DNA from: Palsa-147 sp036513895
Lineage (GTDB): Bacteria > Acidobacteriota > Terriglobia > Acidiferrales > UBA7541
DNA length: 30,718 bases
Direction of reading: 5' to 3'
Assembly: GCA_036513895.1 (NCBI GenBank)
Contig: DATBYF010000149.1
Span: forward strand, 1-30,718
How positions within the stretch are numbered: the first letter of the stretch is position 1; each line of letters opens with the position of its first letter. Below are positions 17,401 through 23,603 of the stretch, piece after piece. Made by a program: the position numbers and the translations under genes. The notes below the pieces were generated by a model that saw only the letters and a program-made list of their open reading frames with translations, made no database searches and was not told where the DNA came from.

Positions 17401-18010
17401 CGAAGAAGTGAATCCTCTCGATCCGTCACTGAGCAAAGCACTCTCGGCATTTGATGTGAAGCACAATTTTGTCGTGAGCTACAACTACAAGCTGCCCTTC
17501 GAATCGTTGTTGCGCGCCAAGAACGGCTGGACGCAGGGCTGGGAACTCTCTGGGATCACGCATTTCAGCAGCGGCTTGCCGGTGACCCTTGTCAATTTCG
17601 GGGACAATTCGCTTCTGGGTTCTGAGCCGAACGGCATCAACAACTTTGGCGTGGATGAGCCGGATTATACTGGCGGCCCTCTCGATCTGAATAACAACCC
17701 GCGCAACGGGAAGTATTACTTTAATCCCTCCGCGTTCACCGAAAATACATTGGGAACGCCAGGCACGGCGCCGCGACGATTTTTCTATGGGCCCGGGATG
17801 AATAACTTCGACATGGCTCTCCTCAAAAAGGTGCGTTTGACGGAATCGAAATCACTCCAGTTCCGGCTCGAAGCCTTCAACGTGTTCAACCACGCTCAGT
17901 TTTTTGGACCTCAAGCCGTTGACGGGAATATCGACAGTTCTACGTTCGGCGATACCATCAGCGCGGCGCCCCCGCGACTTATGCAAGCCGGCGTGAAGCT
18001 GGAATTTTGA
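14438..18010 (+). CDS. TonB-dependent receptor with N-terminal carboxypeptidase-regulatory-like domain (Oar-like), probably Fur-regulated
   Basis: This 1190-residue outer membrane receptor has the usual length of acidobacterial Oar-like proteins. A signal peptide (MARCGLRRRISWFLLPLVFFVFVQIVAAG) is followed by the CarboxypepD_reg domain GGSISGTVKDSSGALIPKATVTATN with DDKGYYSFTSLLIGHYDLEV. The plug includes LNGRSYTDLLALQPGVVP, ISINGQREFANAYIVNGSDS and SIAEFRILTSNFDAEYGEFSGGQINVVTKSGTNQFHGDAFEFLRN. Barrel hallmarks include YGLRWDRIEPW, a receptor-type FNVFNHAQF and a terminal L-E-F. A Fur box at its promoter points to uptake of an iron-containing ligand; the ligand itself is unknown. Nothing suggests co-transcription with the upstream receptor: the 338-nt gap holds its own promoter. 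The closest ribosome-binding site (AAGGG at 14420) is distant and weak. Confidence 0.92.
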   Translation: MARCGLRRRISWFLLPLVFFVFVQIVAAGVGGSISGTVKDSSGALIPKATVTATNSDTGIRQTRVTDDKGYYSFTSLLIGHYDLEVVSGAFRPYRRTGIVLDANSALTIDAVLEVGGRADAVTVVDNQLHVETMSTQMGEVIMGAQMTAVPLNGRSYTDLLALQPGVVPVTSITSETVQDVGASALSPSGNLNPGTISINGQREFANAYIVNGSDSEEDVNMGAAIVPNLDSIAEFRILTSNFDAEYGEFSGGQINVVTKSGTNQFHGDAFEFLRNTNLDARNYFSPGRGAFNQNQFGGTIGGPIRRNKIFFFGDYQGTRSTQGVDTERIPVPSTADRTGDLLDLADSFVTTDAKGNTVPTTVSGPYWESLLSQKLGYPVSLNEPYYTPGCTAANCVFPNAVIPQSAWSAPATNLLQYIPRANNANGTFSTSSFNQTLRDDKGAYRTDADTHWGLLNAYYFLDDWSENNPYPVAQGGANVPGFNALYTGRAQLLELGDTKTLSASTLNEFRFSYMRDAVDLGKPVGEVGVSLASQGFEVGQGTPGIVALSPNTVGVESVGFNSYTIGTNTNELKQYGNTFQWLDDFSKVMGTHTIKAGGEFHYDQLNVDAIAQFNGSFLFFGTETGSDFADFLLGIPSQYNQSQLQPFLGRNKYLGLYAQDSWRISRSLTLNYGLRWDRIEPWYEKHNQIATFEPGKQSVVFPGAPAGILYPTDPGVPRTLAPPGNLGFAPRIGLAYSPSVSGDGVLAKLLGGPGNTSIRASYGMFYTAIEALTIGVMSANAPYGTTYTSPAPPLFATPFVTAATGQNRGQYFPVTLAPWGTSASHPDASVNWSQFEPITGIPNYPTSNRIPYAEEYMLSLERSLGAKTVLSASYVGTQAHRLLVLVEANPGDPSLCLFLSNPANLAAGQTPCGPFGEDSQYITATGKVYNGTRGPLGSNFGSNANQATAGNSNYNSLQLTLHHTGKRLDILAGYTYSKSFDQSSNVGEEVNPLDPSLSKALSAFDVKHNFVVSYNYKLPFESLLRAKNGWTQGWELSGITHFSSGLPVTLVNFGDNSLLGSEPNGINNFGVDEPDYTGGPLDLNNNPRNGKYYFNPSAFTENTLGTPGTAPRRFFYGPGMNNFDMALLKKVRLTESKSLQFRLEAFNVFNHAQFFGPQAVDGNIDSSTFGDTISAAPPRLMQAGVKLEF

Positions 18011-18118
18011 ACCGCAACGCTTCTAATGGGCGGAAACTAGATTATCGAACCACGCCAGCGAGTGCGCAGCTCTTGCGTTTGGCGTGAACAACGTCACAGA
18101 CCTACACACTTCCTGAAA

Positions 18119-18146
18119 TTGCCGCGTCGATGATTCCTGCTACAAT
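18119..18146 (+). promoter_or_regulatory. Promoter of the 6S RNA gene
   Basis: A -35-like TTGCCG (18119-18124), a 16-nt spacer and a near-consensus -10 TACAAT (18141-18146) precede the predicted 5' end of the 6S RNA by 7-8 nt. The position agrees with the RNA boundary inferred from the closing stem. Confidence 0.7.
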
Positions 18147-18153
18147 TAGGCGT

Positions 18154-18348
18154 GGAGGCAGCCTGCGAAGCGGGTGACGGTGTGACGGCCTATTTGAACC
18201 AACACTGGATCCCTGGGAGCCCCCGTCGTCCTGCCCTTGTGCAATCCTCGCTGGGTAACCGGCTCAGGAAGCCTTAAAGCAGGCGCAGGGCGCCCACCTA
18301 TTACGTGGGGTTCAGGGTCTAGCACCGCACGGCCAAGTGGACGCCTCC
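18154..18348 (+). ncRNA. ssrS: 6S RNA
   Basis: This is a non-coding RNA of about 195 nt that binds sigma70-RNA polymerase holoenzyme by mimicking an open promoter. The most telling match is GAAGCCTTAAA (18268-18278), identical to the conserved GAAGCCUUAAA on the 3' side of the central region of Escherichia coli 6S RNA. The closing stem pairs GGAGGC (18154-18159) with GCCTCC (18343-18348). An apical stem pairs CCTG..AGCC (18212-18221) with GGCTCAGG (18261-18268). Length and overall long-hairpin layout fit the family, and a promoter sits correctly upstream. The exact ends are estimated from the stem. It lies in the gap between the TonB receptor and ymdB genes; the rest of that gap (18011-18118 and 18349-18430) shows nothing else I can support. 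Confidence 0.85.
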
Positions 18349-18430
18349 TTTCATTGCGCTAACAAGCACGAATTTGAATAAGCTCGCGGTCGGATCAGAC
18401 TAGGCGCCGCGCGGACTGTGAACCCTCTCC

Positions 18431-19213
18431 ATGCGCATTTTGTTTGTCGGTGATGTGGTCGGCTCGCCCGGACGGAAAATCCTTCACGATCATCTCGCGG
18501 ATACGGTGGCGCAGAAGCAAGTGGATCTGTGCATCGTGAATGGCGAGAATTCCGCATCGGGCTTCGGAATCACACCCCGGTTGGCCGAGGAATTATTTGC
18601 CTCAGGCGCAGAAGTAATTACTGGCGGCAACCATATCTGGGACCGCAAGGAAATTTTCGACTATTTACCGCACGAGCCCCGATTGATCCGCCCGGCCAAT
18701 TTCCCCCCGGGCGCGCCCGGCAGCGGGCTCTACGTAGGCAAGGCGAAAAATGGGGTGGATTATGCGGTGCTCGATCTACAGGGACGCACATTCATGCCGG
18801 CGCTTGATTGTCCGTTTCGGGCGGCCGAGCGGGAACTCGCGCGCGTTCCTCCAAACGTGAAAGTGATCGTCGTGGACATCCACGCAGAAGCGACCTCGGA
18901 AAAGCAAGCGATGGGTTGGTTTCTTGACGGCAAAGTCTCCGTGGTGCTCGGAACGCACACACACGTAGCCACTGCCGACGAGCGCGTGCTTCCGGGCGGC
19001 ACGGCCTATATCACCGACGTCGGAATGACGGGCCCGCATGATTCCGTCATCGGCATGGACAAAGTTGGAATCATTCAGCGCTTCCTCGATGGACTGCCTG
19101 CGCGATTTTCTGTGCCTGAAGGGGATGTCCGAATGAACGCGGTTCTCATTGATGCGGACGAGACGACAGGCCATGCGCATTCGATCGAACGCGTTGTACT
19201 TCGCCTCGCATAA
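18431..19213 (+). CDS. YmdB-family metallophosphoesterase (TIGR00282 type)
   Basis: This 260-residue dinuclear-metal phosphodiesterase belongs to the family of Bacillus YmdB, which hydrolyses 2',3'-cyclic AMP and affects RNA turnover and biofilm decisions. Metal-site residues are all present: D8 (FVGDVVG), E39 and N40 (VNGEN), N67 and H68 (GGNHIWD), H151 (DIHAEATSEK), and H176 and H178 (GTHTHV). The C-terminal half contains the family segments YITDVGMTGPHDSVIGM and IIQRFLDGLPARF. The start is ATG 18431 with the classical MRILFVGDVVGSPGR N-terminus; no good ribosome-binding site precedes it. It lies 82 nt downstream of the 6S RNA gene, so read-through transcription is possible. Confidence 0.93.
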   Translation: MRILFVGDVVGSPGRKILHDHLADTVAQKQVDLCIVNGENSASGFGITPRLAEELFASGAEVITGGNHIWDRKEIFDYLPHEPRLIRPANFPPGAPGSGLYVGKAKNGVDYAVLDLQGRTFMPALDCPFRAAERELARVPPNVKVIVVDIHAEATSEKQAMGWFLDGKVSVVLGTHTHVATADERVLPGGTAYITDVGMTGPHDSVIGMDKVGIIQRFLDGLPARFSVPEGDVRMNAVLIDADETTGHAHSIERVVLRLA

Positions 19214-19273
19214 TGACGCAGCGAACCAAGCAACGCGCTATAGGCTGCAAGCATCTTTGGCGTCAGGAGCTTC

Positions 19274-19279
19274 TATAAT
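19274..19279 (+). promoter_or_regulatory. Possible -10 element just upstream of the beta-propeller gene
   Basis: A perfect TATAAT lies only 10 nt before ATG 19290. No convincing -35 is visible. If functional, the transcript would start at or within a few bases of the start codon, giving a leaderless or nearly leaderless mRNA. This agrees with the lack of a Shine-Dalgarno sequence there. Confidence 0.4.
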
Positions 19280-19289
19280 TTCCCCGTCC

Positions 19290-20351
19290 ATGATCAAACG
19301 TTTCGGTGGCCGTGTCTTGATATGTCTGATGATCGCTATCGCTCTCACGGGCGTCGCAAAGCTCGCGAATTTGCGCGCCCAGGAGCTCGACATCGAACTG
19401 ATCTCGACCGCGCATCTGCTCTCGGATGTGGGTCCGGGCCTTCGCGCGATTCATCGGGATGCATCGGGACGTTTTTACGTGCTGGCGGCGCCGGGTACAT
19501 TTATTTCGATATTTGCAGCGAACGGAAAGATCGTCGGAAGAATTCCTGCCGTCACGACAAAGGAAGTTTCGCTACAAGATGCCGCGGACTTCGACCTCGA
19601 TTCGTCAGGCCGAGTCGTCGTTGCGGATCGCGGTGCAAATGCAATCAAGACATTCAATTCGGCCGGGCATGATCAGAACTCGTTCCCGGTTACTGCTCCA
19701 GCATTCGTCGCGGCTCTCTCCTCGGGTGAAATCGCCGTGGCGAGCTTACATTCGAGAAAGCTCGTGGAGATTTACGACAAAGATGGAAGGTGGCTGAGGA
19801 ATTTCGGTGAACGCACGAACCTTGCGGATCATTCTGAATTGAACCGTAGCCTGAATCTCGGCAAGCTCATCGCGGATTCCACGAATCATCTTTACTACGC
19901 ATTCAGCTATCTGCCCGAACCGACGGTGCGCCGCTACGATCACCTCGGTAACACCACTCTCGAGATTTCATTGAGCACACTTGAATTCGCACCTGTCGCC
20001 GAGGCTACCCGCCATCAGATTTCGGAGCAAGATCAGAAACCTGGAGCGCCAATTTTCAAGCCGGTGATCAACGCTGTTGGCGTGGATCCGCAAACGCTGG
20101 ATGTTTGGATCGCTATGGACGATGAGTTGACGCACTTTGATCGCGAAGGTTCGCGCCGCGGCGAAACGTATCGTACATACACAGCCGAAGGCGATCGCGT
20201 TGTGCCGATTTCAATCCTCGTTGAACCCGATCATCTGATTCTCGCCGGCGATCCGGTCGGTGTGTACCTATTCCCGCGTCCCGACAAAGCTCCCGGCATC
20301 GCTCCGGAAAAAACCGAAGAAAAACCGGCCGCTGCAGATAGAAAACCCTGA
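19290..20351 (+). CDS. Secreted beta-propeller-like (NHL/6-bladed type) protein of unknown function
   Basis: This 353-residue protein has an N-terminal signal/anchor (MIKRFGGRVLICLMIAIALTGVAKLANLRAQE) and repeated blade-like units. Examples are LRAIHRDASGRFYVLAAPGTFISIFAANGKIVGRI, DFDLDSSGRVVVADRGANAIKTFNSAGH, SSGEIAVASLHSRKLVEIYDKDGRWLRNFGE and LYYAFSYLPEPTVRRYDHLGN. These resemble NHL or 6-bladed propeller repeats. The C-terminus is a charged Pro/Glu/Lys tail (PEKTEEKPAAADRKP). No catalytic motif is recognised; such proteins are common in Acidobacteria and usually of unknown function. ATG 19290 is chosen because it begins the signal sequence; the frame is open further upstream but overlaps ymdB. 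It is followed by the 370-nt origin region. Confidence 0.75.
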   Translation: MIKRFGGRVLICLMIAIALTGVAKLANLRAQELDIELISTAHLLSDVGPGLRAIHRDASGRFYVLAAPGTFISIFAANGKIVGRIPAVTTKEVSLQDAADFDLDSSGRVVVADRGANAIKTFNSAGHDQNSFPVTAPAFVAALSSGEIAVASLHSRKLVEIYDKDGRWLRNFGERTNLADHSELNRSLNLGKLIADSTNHLYYAFSYLPEPTVRRYDHLGNTTLEISLSTLEFAPVAEATRHQISEQDQKPGAPIFKPVINAVGVDPQTLDVWIAMDDELTHFDREGSRRGETYRTYTAEGDRVVPISILVEPDHLILAGDPVGVYLFPRPDKAPGIAPEKTEEKPAAADRKP

Positions 20352-20700
20352 GTCGGATTGAAATCTCTTTGCAAAAAATCCCATCGAAAGCTGAGAATTT
20401 AATTGACAAGTCCGCGAATGGCCTACTGGCGCGGTCTATTTCTCACCGAGTGTCTTGTGGAAAACCTGTGAATTGCTTGTGAACGCTGTGGACGGTCTTC
20501 GCTCAGTTTTCTCTTGCTCCGGGAGATTCTTTTAGGCAGAATCCCGCCTCGCGTTCGCTGACGTCTCCCGGAAGCTATCACTCCTCGGACGGTAAAAGTG
20601 GCTTCGGGCGTGTTGCCACCCAGCCTAGTGAGAACGCCAGGGCCAAAATCAGCCCGCCTGATGGCGGGATTTCCACAAGATTATCCACAGCAGTGGAAAT
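20352..20700. other. Candidate chromosomal replication origin (oriC) upstream of dnaA
   Basis: This 350-nt non-coding region directly precedes dnaA. An AT-rich stretch at 20352-20410 could be the unwinding element. Four TGTG-type DnaA-box-like sequences follow at 20456, 20467, 20478 and 20487. A bulged hairpin lies around 20520-20546 and a perfect CCCGCC-TGAT-GGCGGG hairpin at 20653-20668. Two boxes in opposite orientation then follow: ATTTCCACA (20669-20677) and a perfect TTATCCACA (20681-20689). Gene context (dnaA, dnaN, gyrB, gyrA) supports an origin. The dnaA-dnaN gap also has weaker boxes, so the exact origin is not settled. Confidence 0.65.
20681..20689 (+). promoter_or_regulatory. Perfect DnaA box
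   Basis: TTATCCACA, the exact consensus high-affinity DnaA site, lies 32 nt before the dnaA start codon. It can serve both origin binding and autoregulation of dnaA. Confidence 0.8.
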
Positions 20701-20721
20701 GGGCGGAAGGAACGATTTCGT

Positions 20722-22029
20722 ATGAATCAGTGGGACCGAATACTCCACCACGTGGAGCGTCGAGTTAACCCACATAGTTTTAACACTTGGTTCCGTCCCA
20801 CTCGTCTCGAAATTGTCGAGGAGGGCCGGCTACAGGTACGCGTGCCTACCCGGCTTTTCCGCAAGCGGCTGACAGAAACTTACGGTGACGTCATCCAGGC
20901 CGTTCTCGTGGAGTTGAGCCTGACGGACCTGCGCATTGACTATCTGTGCTCCGATCAGGAAGCTGCTGAGACGCTGCCGACACAGCAGGCACGCCTCGAT
21001 TTTGATTCGGTGACTCATCAGCTAAATCCTCGCTACACGTTTGAGAGTTTCGTCGTGGGCGCGTCGAATCAATTTGCACAGGCCGCTGCCCTGGCAGTAG
21101 CCGAACAGCCTTCGAAGACCTACAACCCGCTCTTCCTCTATGGCGGAGTTGGTCTCGGCAAAACGCACTTAATGCAGGCGATCGGCCACTCGCTGAAGAA
21201 ACGCAATCCGGCTTTGCGCCTCACCTACGTGAGCGCCGAGAAATTCACAAACGAAGTGATTGCCTCGCTGCGCTTCGATCGCATGAGCAGCTTTCGCGAC
21301 CGCTTCCGCACCATGGACGTCCTCATGGTGGACGATATTCAGTTCATTGCCACTCGCGAGCGAACTCAAGAAGAATTTTTTCACACCTTCAACGCGCTCT
21401 ACGATCAGCAAAAACAGATCGTAATTTCATCCGATTGCCCGCCGAAGGATATTTCTTCCATCGAAGAGCGACTCTGCTCGCGGTTTGAATGGGGACTCAT
21501 CGCCGACATCCAGCCGCCCGACCTCGAGACGAAGATCGCCATTCTTCAGAAGAAGGCGGAGAGTGAACGCGTTCGCCTGGACGATGATGTCGCCGAATAT
21601 ATCGCGCGTTCAATCAAGTCCAATATTCGCGAGCTCGAAGGCGCGCTTATCCGGCTCATAGCATATTCATCGCTCACAGGCGCCGACGTCAGCCTGTCCA
21701 CGGCGCAGCAGGTCCTGAAAAACATCATCGAGTTGCAGGAAAAGAAAGTCACCATCGAGCAAATCCAGAAGCGTGTCGGAGAACATTTCGGGCTGCGCGC
21801 TCAGGATTTGAAGGTCCGCTCCAACTCGAAGGTAATCGCGTTCCCGCGTCAGGTGGCGATGTTCATCGTTAAGAAGCTCACGGCGGCATCGCTTCCGGAA
21901 ATCGGGCGGCAGTTCGGCGGGAAGCATCATACGACTGTGCTGCATTCAATCAACAAGATTGAAAATCTTCGCCGGACTGACAAAGAACTTAGCCGCACGC
22001 TCAATCGGCTGCTCGATTCGTTTGGATAG
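20722..22029 (+). CDS. dnaA: Chromosomal replication initiator protein DnaA
   Basis: This 435-residue AAA+ initiator opens the origin. Domain I (residues 1-70, W-D-R-I-L..N-T-W-F-R-P) is followed by a short linker and the ATPase domain from about 103 (NPRYTFESFVVGASNQFA). The Walker A is GGVGLGKTH (141-149), the Walker B VLMVDDIQF (about 200-208), and the arginine-finger/sensor region includes EERLCSRFEWGL. The C-terminal DNA-binding domain IV ends with FGGKHHTTVLHSI (398-410). The family signature usually reads G-R-D-H-T-T; here R-D is replaced by K-H. The length is within the normal range. The start ATG 20722 has GGAAGGA upstream and lies next to a perfect DnaA box, consistent with autoregulation. 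Confidence 0.98.
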   Translation: MNQWDRILHHVERRVNPHSFNTWFRPTRLEIVEEGRLQVRVPTRLFRKRLTETYGDVIQAVLVELSLTDLRIDYLCSDQEAAETLPTQQARLDFDSVTHQLNPRYTFESFVVGASNQFAQAAALAVAEQPSKTYNPLFLYGGVGLGKTHLMQAIGHSLKKRNPALRLTYVSAEKFTNEVIASLRFDRMSSFRDRFRTMDVLMVDDIQFIATRERTQEEFFHTFNALYDQQKQIVISSDCPPKDISSIEERLCSRFEWGLIADIQPPDLETKIAILQKKAESERVRLDDDVAEYIARSIKSNIRELEGALIRLIAYSSLTGADVSLSTAQQVLKNIIELQEKKVTIEQIQKRVGEHFGLRAQDLKVRSNSKVIAFPRQVAMFIVKKLTAASLPEIGRQFGGKHHTTVLHSINKIENLRRTDKELSRTLNRLLDSFG

Positions 22030-22381
22030 AATTGGTTTCGGTATGGCGCTGCTTCGGGGAGTTTGCATTCTTCCGCTGTTGATAATTGTGTGGAATAGAT
22101 GTGGGCGCGCTGTGAGTCTCGTGAGCAAATGGTCTCGTTGCGTGGTGGGTGCAAGTAAGACTTGGTTCTATCCTCACACCCGGCGTGCTGTGCACTGAAT
22201 ATCCTTCGCGTAACTGCACCCGATGAATCGAGTTACGGCGATATCCGAAGTTTCCACAGGTGCGGCGACGACGGCGGGTTCTATACTTTATACTCAAATG
22301 AAAAAGCTGTAGAGTAGGCTCTACAACATGAGCACAACTGGAACGCAGATCGGTAAAGAAGCGGCACGAGGTCAAACCGAC
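22030..22381 (+). promoter_or_regulatory. dnaA-dnaN intergenic region with -10-like repeat and stem-loop
   Basis: This 352-nt stretch has no supported gene. A DnaA-box-like TTTCCACAG lies near 22252 and TGTGGAATA near 22089. Further on, TATACT occurs twice in tandem (22282-22287 and 22289-22294) as possible -10 elements for dnaN without a clear -35. A perfect 7-bp stem-loop, TGTAGAG-TAGG-CTCTACA (22308-22325), then lies just before an in-frame ATG at 22328. The hairpin would sit in the dnaN leader and could act as an operator or translational control element. Confidence 0.4.
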
Positions 22382-23494
22382 ATGGAATTCAGTGTGAAGA
22401 AGTTCGACCTTCTTGCGGAGCTCGAACTGACGCAAGGCGTAGTCGAGCGCAAGACCACGATTCCCATCCTGTCGAATCTTCTTTTTGAAGCGAAGGGAAA
22501 CCGGCTTTCCATCACGGCGACTGACCTCGAGCTGAGCATTCGAACCTCTTGCGACGCGAAAATAAAGAAGGAAGGCTCCGGTACAATTCCAGCCAAGAAA
22601 CTTTACGATCTCGTGCGCCTTTTGCCCGACGAAGAGATTCGCTTCAAATTGATCGAGAACCACTGGATTCAGATCCTTTCCGACCGAAAATCGTACAAGC
22701 TCGTTGGAATGTCGAAAGAAAATTTCCCGGCGCTGCCGGGATTTCCGCACGCGCTCGTGAAGATTCCGGCGGCGCTGTTGAACGATTTGATCGCCAAGAC
22801 AACCTTCGCGATTTCACTCGAAGAATCGCGCTATACGCTGAATGGCGCATTGCTTGTGCTGAAGCCGGACTCGATCACGATGGTCGCAACGGATGGACAT
22901 CGCCTGGCGATGGTAGAAAACACCCATAAGCTCGAAGGGCTGAGCGCCGAAGTGCGTGTCCTTGTTCCAAAGAAAGCGATGACGGAAATTCAGCGTCTGG
23001 CTGCGGATTCCGACGACGCTGCAACCGCCGATTTTGCTCAGGATGAAAGCCACCTGTTTTTCCAGATTGGCCGCCGGCTGCTCACATCGCGCAAGCTCAC
23101 CGGCCAATTTCCGAATTACGAAGCTGTCCTGCCGCGTGACGCAAACAAGACGGTCGTTCTCGAGCGCGGCGAATTGCAGGACGCGCTGCGCCGCGTCTCG
23201 CAGCTTGCAGACCAGCGCTCACGCGCCGTGAAGTTTGTCCTCGCGAAAGAAGGAATCGAAATCTCCGCGTCGAGCCCCGAATACGGCGAAGCCAAAGAAT
23301 CCATCGAGAAGGAATACAAAGGCGAGCCCTTATCAATCGGGTTCAACGCGCAATACATTTTGGATTTTCTCGCCGCTGCCGCCGATGGCCCAATCGCTTT
23401 TGAGTTGAAGGACGAGCAGTCCGCCGGCCAACTCCGGCCTCTCGCCGACGAATCCAGCCGCTATCGCTATGTCGTCATGCCCATGCGCATCTGA
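22382..23494 (+). CDS. dnaN: DNA polymerase III beta subunit (sliding clamp)
   Basis: From ATG 22382 this is a 370-residue ring clamp subunit that tethers DNA polymerase to DNA. The N-terminus MEFSVKKFDLLAELELTQGVVERKTTIPILSNLLFEAKGNRLSITATDLEL aligns with the classical clamp start. The middle domain carries ESRYTLNGALLVL and ATDGHRLAMVE. The protein ends with the canonical VMPMRI, part of the peptide-binding pocket. An in-frame ATG at 22328 would add 18 residues that do not look like clamp sequence; ATG 22382 has GAGG 10 nt upstream and fits the family. It follows dnaA as in most bacteria. recF does not follow. Confidence 0.97.
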   Translation: MEFSVKKFDLLAELELTQGVVERKTTIPILSNLLFEAKGNRLSITATDLELSIRTSCDAKIKKEGSGTIPAKKLYDLVRLLPDEEIRFKLIENHWIQILSDRKSYKLVGMSKENFPALPGFPHALVKIPAALLNDLIAKTTFAISLEESRYTLNGALLVLKPDSITMVATDGHRLAMVENTHKLEGLSAEVRVLVPKKAMTEIQRLAADSDDAATADFAQDESHLFFQIGRRLLTSRKLTGQFPNYEAVLPRDANKTVVLERGELQDALRRVSQLADQRSRAVKFVLAKEGIEISASSPEYGEAKESIEKEYKGEPLSIGFNAQYILDFLAAAADGPIAFELKDEQSAGQLRPLADESSRYRYVVMPMRI

Positions 23495-23603
23495 CGCCGC
23501 TCACATCGACTGAATGAATTCACGCGACGTCGCCAAAATGGCTCTTCCGCAGTTTCGTCGAACGGCTTAAACTTTTCATAACTGCAGCTGGAGGTTCTCG
23601 CCG

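Noticed and set aside
18052..18085. ACGCCA...TGGCGT inverted repeat after the second TonB receptor gene as a terminator
   Set aside because: The loop is long, internal pairing is poor and no T-tract follows.
20403..20430. TTGACA upstream of dnaA as a promoter
   Set aside because: No acceptable -10 hexamer lies at 16-18 nt spacing; the best candidate is TACTGG at 15 nt. It was not listed as a feature.
20578..20775. 65-codon minus-strand frame upstream of dnaA
   Set aside because: It crosses the dnaA start and the DnaA boxes, and has no domain or ribosome-binding site.
22043..22198. Possible 51-residue protein (MALLRGVCILPLLIIVW...) 13 nt after dnaA
   Set aside because: There is a hydrophobic start but no ribosome-binding site, no recognised homologue and an arbitrary-looking basic tail. 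The stretch also holds DnaA-box-like sequence, so it is more likely intergenic.
22001..22750. Minus-strand open frame of 249 codons across the dnaA-dnaN gap and the start of dnaN
   Set aside because: It overlaps the ends of two certain genes, shows no domain, and its sequence looks like a shadow of dnaN.
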